Assembly (NCBI GenBank): GCA_038363925.1
Contig: JAQQWL010000011.1
Span: 6,014,001 to 6,078,000, forward strand
Length of the DNA: 64,000 nucleotides
Origin: Apiospora phragmitis
Lineage: Eukaryota; Ascomycota; Sordariomycetes; Amphisphaeriales; Apiosporaceae
Direction: 5' to 3'
The position numbers were made by a program, and so were the translations under genes. Under the pieces are notes generated by a model. It did no database searches. It saw only the letters and a list, made by a program, of their open reading frames with translations, and was not told where the DNA came from. How positions within the stretch are numbered: the first letter of the stretch is position 1; each line of letters starts with the position of its first letter. Shown in pieces: positions 57,492 through 64,000 of this stretch.

Positions 57492-59155
57492 AGGAGGTGT
57501 CGAGGTGTGTGTTCCCATTTACCCCCTTCATCAAATCCATCCAACTACTGTTATGGGAAAGTGGAGTATTTGGTCGGCCTCTCCTGCTGCATTGGACACA
57601 TACAGTATCTACCAACTATCAGTATTACCTGCTACCCCCAGAATAAGAATAGGTAAAAGGGGCGATGATGTATTGATGTACTTGTATGCTTCTGCCCAGA
57701 ATCTCCATATAACCCATGTTTCTATATAAAGCGTATTGACCTAGGCGAGGAGGCAGCCGACGCAAGATGCACATGTCTACAAACGAGGCCGTCTAGCTAG
57801 TAGCTGTGCTCATTCAGTTGCGCTGTTAGTGGAGACACGTGGGGGGAGGTATGTACACAATATAGATGTATGTATATGAATGTATCTGCCGCCTGCTTGA
57901 ACGGAGCCTATTGAGGTATGTAGTTGACCTCTTTTTGGACCAGGTACATGCACGCCTGCTGCAGGTAATTGCCATTGATGAGAGCAACAACTGGCAATGA
58001 GGCGGGCTCATGGCTATGGTTTTTATCATCAGGTCGCTCGCTGCTAACTATTGACTTCGACAGCCTGGTGAGAAAGCTAACAAAATTGAATTGTGCAGCT
58101 TGCGAAACCATCTACGATTGCTTGGACATGTGGCTCCCTTGCGAAACGGGCAGCGCAGAAGGCGACATACGAAGAAGGAACCTAATGCAGGTCTGTAGGT
58201 GTCAACTGTTTCTGCCAGCTCATATGTGTCTTCGGCCGCCCAAAATCAAAGGGGAAATTCTGCAAACCCCTGACTATGAATCAGAGGTAGCGCGGCCTCC
58301 CTATTTCATAAGCATCCATTCTGACTAGGACCTACTGGGTAGGCATATGCAGGAACACAGCAGAAACGATGAGCTGTGTTTCGCCTGGGACCCGAACATG
58401 GGATTGATTGCCCATAGGTCAATGTGCTATGTTCGTTGGGTACTCGGCAGATGGGCACCAGGCACGAATCAGGACTCGATCGAGCTTACTACCATGGCTA
58501 GGAGAATTTGGCCGTACACGCGCCAGCTAAAGCATCCATCACCTGATGATGTCGCTTTCCATGACCCGGGAAGTTGCGTTTGCGCCCGTCGGCTCGTTTC
58601 AAAAAGTCTACCTCCGACTTTTCCCCGCCAATCAACCACAGACTCTCTCAGCCTTGCTTTGGCCTTCTCGTATTATCTGTCCAGTCATTACTACTGCGGA
58701 GCTTCTATCTCAAGCCGTATTCGATCTCTCCACTCGAGACTTATCGGTCTTGGTAAGACTACCATTACATCTATATCAAAAATTGGTTAATTCCCTACAA
58801 GAGAGATCTCAGACCCAGCGCATCAGACTTTTTCTACGATACACGCCAGTACTTGCGGGGTCCTAAGACACCAATAACCTAGCTTGGCCGTCCGAGATCA
58901 TGGTTTGCCTCGGCCCGCGCTTATGATATGGTACGATACGGCGCCAGACGTTGACGAAGCCTCACCAGCGAACATATCGACGTTCCTCAAGACGCTTCTG
59001 CCATGCCGATGCGGATGCAAGCCAGAGCCTACTCTCACTAGGCCTCAAGCCGAAATATGCTTAGTGACGGTCAGCTGTCCTAGCTGCATCGACTAGGTAT
59101 GTAGAATTGGCTCGTATATTTCCATCACAGCCAGGTTTACATCTTGCCATACCGG

Positions 59156-60154
59156 TCATGGTTCAGATGCGCTCAGTTTTGGTGCTGGCACCGCTCCGCG
59201 GCAGTGGCATTCTACTCTCTGCACATTGCCCTCCAAGCTATCCGTAATGTACAGAGTCTTGTGTTCAGGCCCACCGAAGCAACAATTGGTCAGGTTGATG
59301 CCCTCCGTCCCACTCGCAATCCGAGCCTTGGGGATGCCGTTTGCGTCCACCACAAAGACGGATCCCAGACTCGGGTGGCAAGTGAACAAGTTGCCCTCCT
59401 CGTCCAAGGCCAACCCGTCGGGCCCAGCGCTGCCGAAAGACTGGAAGAAGTCACCTTCTTTTGTCGTCGTGCTATTCGCATGAAGTGGCAGACGCCAGAC
59501 CTGATTCGACCTCGTCATGGCCACAACCAAGGAAGTTCCCGTCCAGAGATAGGACGGGGCCGTTGGGTGAGATGCCGTTGTCGACGAGGGTGTCAAGCCT
59601 TCCGTCGGGTGAAAGCCGGTACACCTTGCCTGTTTGGTCGGTCATGCCAGTCTGTCCCTGGTCCGTAAAGTATAGGTTTTCCTTGGAATCCACGACTAGA
59701 TCGTTTGGGCTCTTGAAGCGCTCGAGGTTCTTCCGCGTGAGATGCGGCTTTATCTCTCTTGTCGCTGGATCGAATGAGAGGATGCCCTTAGTGAAGTCAT
59801 GTCAGCTCTGTCCAAATACGTATGGGAACGGCTTGGCGTGACAAATACCTGCTTATAGTCGGCCACGAGAAGCTTTCCGTCTGCTACGCCGACTAGGCCA
59901 TTCGGTTCACCATCCCATTTGCACATGACAGTGACATTCTTGTCCGTGTCGATGCGTAGGATTCTCCCGTAAGGAATATCAACCACGTACAAGTTCCCAT
60001 TCGAATCTGCCACAGGTCCTTCGAGGAAAATATGCTGGAATTTGCGAGCAAAGCCACCCCGCCACTCGGACTCTTGGTCAACGCATCGTATAGTGTCCGG
60101 TATTCGCAAATACAGTTCGGCCCTAATGACAGGAGGCACAGGGTAGAAATTCAT
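59156..60154 (-). CDS. SMP-30/gluconolactonase-family lactonase
   Basis: Six-bladed beta-propeller, metal-dependent lactone or ester hydrolase. Exons 60154-59849 and 59786-59156; about 311 aa. Seen: EGPVADSNGNLYVVDIPYGRILRID (metal-ligand Glu at the first blade), GEPNGLVGVADGKLLVADY, KSPNDLVVDSKENLYFTDQG (Asn ligand), ISPNGPVLSLDG, TSLVVAMTRSNQVWRLPL, AGPDGLALDEEGNLF and TLYITDSLEGNVQRVE. The PNG/PND/PDG motifs are the family signature. One break at CCC 59538-59540 (one base too many; restores SLDG-TSLVVAMT). Start at MNFYPVPP; the upstream open frame has no ATG. Neighbouring lactonase-like and dehydrogenase genes suggest a catabolic cluster. Confidence 0.88.
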
Positions 60155-60636
60155 GATGCCTAAGAGCTCTGACTGGATTACCCCCAGCACTGTTCTTTTA
60201 CCTTATGTATAATATTAAGCATACTTATCGTTGTTTAATAGTCTATTATAGCGGCCCGGTGCCGTCCTGCCTTTAATAGGAGTCCCAGCAATCCCCACGA
60301 TACGGGAAGCTAATGTTTACCTTGGGCAATGAAACAAAAAAGATCGGACGAAGTAGCGTTGCGGAGTCCCCGCCTTTCGATCGGACTTTGCCCGACTTGC
60401 ATCGTAATACTCGAATCCACCTACATAAGGGGAGGTATGCATATAGATATCTACATGGGTTCTCCACAGAGACAACTCGGGCGGGGTCCGACTGCTGAGC
60501 ATCATTCCGGATCAAACTGGATACTTGCGTTATCAGCAGGTGATACTCCAAGACATCCTCTTACGCTGTTGTCGCAGCTCTCGTTTCGCTTCATGTTGCT
60601 GGCCAGCAACATGTCTAAGCGGCTCACAAGCTCAGG
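60155..60636. other. Divergent intergenic region between SMP-30 gene and regulator
   Basis: 482 bp, the likely promoter region of both. ORFs on both strands (60273-60551) are shadows of each other and unsupported. Confidence 0.5.
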
Positions 60637-61815
60637 ATGCCGGAGGAAAGCAGTAAACACGCCCTCCTGCCCGCATGCCAGCGTTGCAAGCTGCGAAAGA
60701 TCAAGTGCGACCGCCAGGCCCCTAAATGCTCTGGCTGCACCAAGTCTAAGGCTGCCTGCATCATTATTGACCCCGTGACCTCGGAGCGGTACCCCCGGGA
60801 ATTCATCCATCGGCTCGAGGTGCGTGCGCAAGAACTGCAGGCCAAGGTCGCTGCCGCTGCCGCTACCACGGTGGCAACGCCGACATCCGAAGGTAGCGAT
60901 ACGGGAGGGGGCTTCGGGGACTCCAATACCGAAGAGCCGGACCCGATCGCCGCCGACGAGCGGACGCCGAGCAACCAGGCTTTGGACTCTCCCGCTGCGT
61001 CTCGCGGCTTCGTTGGCGATGGAAGTGGTTTGAGGTAAAAGAAAGAGTCTACGATATGGATGCAGTGATCTAGTACTTGCCTTCTTCAGCTTCTTGCGCT
61101 TTATCTTCCAGGATTCACGATGGCGCGTCTATGAGCCCCAGATAATGCAGCTCCTGGCTGAGAGACCCCAGAGACCGGAACTGACGATCTCCCGGAACCC
61201 CCAACCAACGCTGGGTGAGGCTACCGCACTCCTGGATAACTAAAAAGTTACTTATACTATGTTTCGTCGTTAGTGAGAGTTCGGATAGATCTAGTGTTCG
61301 GCGAAACCAAGCTTCGCGCGGTTTCATATTCACCATACTTTCCTCCTTCGCCAAGATGTGTTGGCCATCTTCAACCGCATCTACAGCGGGACACCTCCGC
61401 AGCCGCCGTCAGCCCAAGATTACTTCCGACTGTTTATGGTCTTTTCCATCAGCGCTGTTACACGCTATCGTAGGGTAAATATTCCTTCTTGCACTTGCAG
61501 GTTTGCCCCAGGCTGCTCCCGAAGTAAGCATGGGACGACTTAGTGTTCATCCAGGTTTCACTGGGCGCGGGTTCAGGATGCTTTCACCATTTTGTCATTG
61601 GCTAACAACTACACAGGGAGATAGCTCGGAGCATCCTTACGGGTACTACCCGGCTGCTCAGGAGTACGTCGGCAATATCCCGTTCATTGGCAGTGCGGAC
61701 GCCATCCAGAACCTGCTTTTGGTATGTCGCTTCGGCATGTACCACCCCATCGGCACATCACTTTGGGAGATCTCCCAGTTTTGTATGCGGCAGTGCATTG
61801 AGAAGAATCTCCATG
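60637..61815 (+). pseudogene. Zn2Cys6 fungal transcription factor, truncated in its regulatory domain
   Basis: N-terminal binuclear cluster CQRCKLRKIKC...CSGCTKSKAAC (residues 14-41, C-x2-C-x6-C-x6-C-x2-C-x6-C), then an acidic/Ser linker. Exon 1 60637-61034; acceptor at 61089 brings in WRVYEPQIMQLLAERPQRPEL in phase. A stop follows at LLDN, and the next block (VLAIFNRIYSGTPPQPPSAQDYF, FMVFSISAVTRYRR) sits about 110 nt further on with no clear junction. Intron 61475-61616 then joins HPYGYYPAAQEY and SLWEISQFCMRQCIEKNLH. This is the fungal_trans (MHR) domain, but it stops near residue 310 where the sequence becomes the antisense of the amidohydrolase. About half of a normal MHR is missing. The domain identity is certain; functionality is doubtful. 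Confidence 0.7.
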
Positions 61816-62508
61816 CCCGGCAAAATTTCCACCACGTTCTGCATGTGACGGATGTCATCCGGGGTCCGGCGATGCAGGGCGCCAATCTTGACGTGGACTC
61901 TGCCCGCGGCCAAGAGACCCAAGAATGCCTCGAACTCGGGAGACGACACGTCTTCGGGCGTCGCGCTACCGTTGTGGTCCGCAATGATCCGCACATCGCG
62001 CAGCTCTTCGTCGTGGAGCAGGTAGTCGGCCATGGCCGCCCACATGCGCAGCGAGAGCTGGGCCGAGAGGCTCCAGCCGTAGCGCGCGACGCCCTCGAGC
62101 CGCGAGGCCCGCCGGAGCTGCCCCCGCACCCACGTCGCGTTGTCGCCGTTGCCGCCGTAGGAGCCGTGGATGCGGATCGACCGGACGCCGGCCGCGTGGA
62201 AGCGGGCAAAGTCGCCCGGCCCCAACTAGCGCTCGCTCGGGCTCCCGGTCCGCGAAGATAGTGCCCCGGAAGAGCTTCTCGGGATACCTCGCGCGGCCCT
62301 CCTCGAGATTGTCGATGAGATTCCCCTGGCCGTCTTCGATGCTGGCCTGGACCATCATGATCCGGTCCGCGTAGGTGCTCTCGACCAGCGCGCTCAGTGG
62401 AGCGGCCTCTGGTATGTAGGAACGGCTCGGCTTGAAAGGGTGCTTGACTGGGTTGAAGCAGTGAACGTGGGAATCCCACGAGTGCGGTGGGGTGATCCTC
62501 ACAGCCAT
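61758..62508 (-). pseudogene. Amidohydrolase-2 / PDC-lactonase (LigI)-like hydrolase, truncated
   Basis: TIM-barrel metal-dependent hydrolase of the amidohydrolase-2 family. Start at MAVRITPPHSWDSHVHCF (62508; an upstream Met at 62631 adds a hydrophobic leader). Seen: DSHVHCFNPVKHPF (metal-type HxH), SRSYIPEAAPLSALVE, MVQASIEDG, LFRGTIFADREPE, FARFHAAGVRSIRIHGSYGG, DVRIIADHNGSA, VHVKIGALHRRTPDDIRHMQ. Break at CCCC 62220-62223 (one base too many). The family ends with a metal-binding WGxDWPH-type segment. It is absent: the frame becomes antisense to the regulator after NVVEIL and stops at 61758. About 249 aa against about 290 expected, so it is probably inactive. It may have acted on a lactone of an aromatic or sugar-acid pathway. 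Confidence 0.7.
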
Positions 62509-62631
62509 CCTCACGGCAACAGTATTATCCTCTGCATGGTGTGTTGAGATGGGTGTGGCAGTTGATGAACTGTGCGATATCATATATATCACAATGAGAC
62601 AGGCGTAGTGGAATATAGTTGGTGAGTACAT

Positions 62632-63147
62632 CGTGATTTCATATCAGCAGCAAAACCGACTGTGATAGATCAGTATGGCTCTTGGGAAAGCATAAGCGGC
62701 GATGATTCATGATTTGATGACAGTCTTGCCATTATCCATGCGCAGGGGGCTTGGGTCTCCCCCACACCAGCATGTAAACCAGCTCGTGGAAACCTCTGGG
62801 GTGTGGAGTATTTGGAGAGAAACAACTAGGCGGGGAGAGTCCGATGGCTCTCCAACATGTTGCCTCGGTATTCTTGGATCTAGATGAAATCAGCTTCGGT
62901 GCCGATCTACTGGGTCAGAACGACATTCGTGGCCACTAACAGGATATAGATTCCCGGAGGCTCTCCGAAGCCGCTTCCCGGGATATCGGAAGAAGTTACT
63001 CGCCCTCAAACAAGTACTTGCATTTAACTTGGGCAATCTCATGTTGGGATTCACTGATATTCAGCTATTATATCGAACTTTCCGGCTTTGTTGTTTATCC
63101 TAACGACGCACTGCTGTCAAGCACCTATTTTTCTGAGATGGTTCATA
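62632..63147. other. Intergenic between divergent amidohydrolase and dehydrogenase
   Basis: About 0.5 kb, the likely shared promoter region. The only ORF is 61 codons at 62702-62887, without features. Confidence 0.5.
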
Positions 63148-64000
63148 ATGGCACCCATGATAGATGACTATGAAAAAGGGGCTGTCCCTAGTAACGATAA
63201 GCCGACAGTATACCTTATCGACACTTTCCACCCCAAGGCTGTTGAGCATGCGAGATCATTATTCAATGTGATTCTGAACACAGATAAGGAATTAACCGGC
63301 TGGCAGCAAAAGGTCAAAGCCATTATGATACGGAGTTCCTACATGAGAGCAGATGATATCGCCAAGTGCCCAAACCTGATAGCCATTGGCAAGCACGGGG
63401 TCGGCATCGATAAGATCGACAAGGAAGCTTGTGATGCCCGCGGAATCAAAATCCTCAATGCGCCAGGCGCCAACGCTCAAGCCGTAGCCGAGATAGTCGT
63501 CGCCCTCGCCATGGCGGTCGTGCGCAACATCCCCTCGATTTACGCGCGGCAGCTGAGCCAGCCGGTGCCCAAGGAGACGTGCAAGGGGCAGACTCTGTAC
63601 GGCAAGACGGTCGGCATCATCGGCATGGGCCACATCGGGCGCAAGGTGGCGCAGATGCTGCAGGGCGGCTTCGCGGCCCAGATCGTCGCCTACGACCCGT
63701 ACCTGCCGGCCGGCGTATCGGGGCCTGCTGGCGGGCGCGGACGTGCTGACGCTGCACGTGCCCCTGACGGACGAGACGCGCAGCATGATCGCGTACGCCG
63801 AGCTGCGCGGCATGGAGCGCACCGCCATCGTCGTCAACGGGGCGCGCGGCGGCATCGTCGACGAGGCCGACCGCCGAGCGCTACGGCGCGCTGTGGAAGC
63901 TGCCCAACATCGTCAGCACACCGCATATCGGCGCGGCCACTGGCGATGCGCAGCTCATGTCGGCGTTGGGCGCGGTGAACAACATGTACAATTACCTGAA
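63148..64000 (+). pseudogene. D-isomer-specific 2-hydroxyacid dehydrogenase (phosphoglycerate-dehydrogenase-like), internally deleted, runs off the window
   Basis: NAD-dependent oxidoreductase family. Start ATG 63148 (MAPMIDDYEKG). Seen: substrate domain (PTVYLIDTFHPKAVEHAR, IGKHGVGIDKIDKEAC, NAPGANAQAVAE), then the Rossmann motif VGIIGMGHIGRK. Next come two lesions. Near 63715-63723 the frame shifts (GGGG run) and roughly 15-20 expected residues between PYLPA and LLAGADVLTLHVPL are missing. At about 63866-63876 VNGARGGIVDEADR joins directly to ERYGALWKLPNIVSTPHIGAATGDAQ in another frame, losing about 25 residues including the segment that carries the catalytic Glu. Catalytic Arg (GAR) and His (TPH) regions survive in separate frames. 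It is either decayed or mis-assembled in a GC-rich stretch. Confidence 0.7.

Larger units (their letters stand above)
55806..59155. other. Intergenic, no supported gene
   Basis: 3.3 kb upstream of the Tea1-like gene. Many overlapping ORFs (60-147 codons), none with domains. Simple repeats occur: AAAAAAGATC x3 (56439-56470), TTCTTT tract (56820-56851), GCGACCAG tandem (57439-57467) and GT run (57474-57491). A long 5' UTR for the kelch gene is possible. A small unrecognised gene cannot be excluded. Confidence 0.5.

Noticed and set aside
57826..58111. 67-codon minus-strand ORFs (for example MVSQAAQFNFVSF)
   Set aside because: Isolated, no recognisable family, no flanking exons.
58347..58866. 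147- and 106-codon ORFs in the 55.8-59.1 kb gap
   Set aside because: Different overlapping frames over the same DNA, no domains or codon-use signal.
1..64000. tRNA, rRNA or CRISPR arrays
   Set aside because: I searched by eye for B-box-like GGTTCGANTCC and repeated spacers and found nothing convincing; a covariance-model scan would be needed to exclude tRNAs.

Overview
The window is nuclear DNA from a filamentous ascomycete (Pezizomycotina, probably a Sordariomycete). Genes are short-intron and mostly monocistronic. Introns of about 45-90 nt carry GTRNGT donors and CTAAC/CTGAC-like branch sites. The gene content fits this group: Afi1/SPA polarity protein, Tea1-like kelch protein, DEP-RhoGEF, myosin regulatory light chain, Zn2Cys6 regulator. 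A 2.4 kb AT-saturated repeat shows the CpA-to-TpA signature of repeat-induced point mutation (RIP).

Layout. 1-4080 (-): SNF2/ATRX-like ATPase, C-terminus outside the window. 5868-7663 (+): glutathione synthetase. 8462-10685 (-): TPR-J-domain co-chaperone. 12778-13686 (-): myosin II regulatory light chain. 15607-18240 (+): Afi1. 19161-19735 (+): small secreted Cys-rich protein. 20347-21300 (+): S-formylglutathione hydrolase. 21950-22739 (-): RPB6. 23291-25753 (-) and 26520-28361 (+): a divergent pair of a GH31 glycosidase and an MFS sugar transporter. 29243-31036 (+): TFIIIA-like ten-finger protein. 31691-34347 (-): Tudor-SN/SND1. 35779-36771 (-): Cu/Zn superoxide dismutase. 36772-42855: gene-poor block holding the RIP-eroded element. 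42856-48217 (+): Rho1 GEF. 49144-50388 (+): glycosylasparaginase. 51293-55805 (-): Tea1-like kelch/coiled-coil protein. 55806-59155: no supported gene. 59156-64000: SMP-30 lactonase (-), Zn2Cys6 regulator (+), amidohydrolase/PDC-lactonase-like gene (-) and D-2-hydroxyacid dehydrogenase (+). The last three are broken as read here.

How genes relate. Most of the window is housekeeping: transcription, chromatin, polarity and cytokinesis, redox. Two stretches look like metabolic modules. One is the divergent GH31/transporter pair, which reads as glucoside uptake plus intracellular hydrolysis. The other is the right-end group of two lactone/ester hydrolases, a 2-hydroxyacid dehydrogenase and a regulator, which reads as a catabolic cluster for sugar acids or aromatic-derived acids. 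It is either decaying or damaged in the assembly.

A pervasive oddity affects every interpretation. About twenty single-base frame breaks occur across roughly a dozen otherwise well-conserved genes, most of them at mononucleotide runs (C, G, A or T, length 3-6). Adding or removing one base restores both the family motifs and a coherent exon phase. Sequencing or assembly homopolymer error is the simplest reading, so pseudogene calls should rest only on larger lesions: the tail-to-tail truncation near 61.8 kb and the internal gaps in the dehydrogenase. I did not find a clearly new biological system. The best candidates for follow-up are the right-end cluster and the GH31/transporter cassette.
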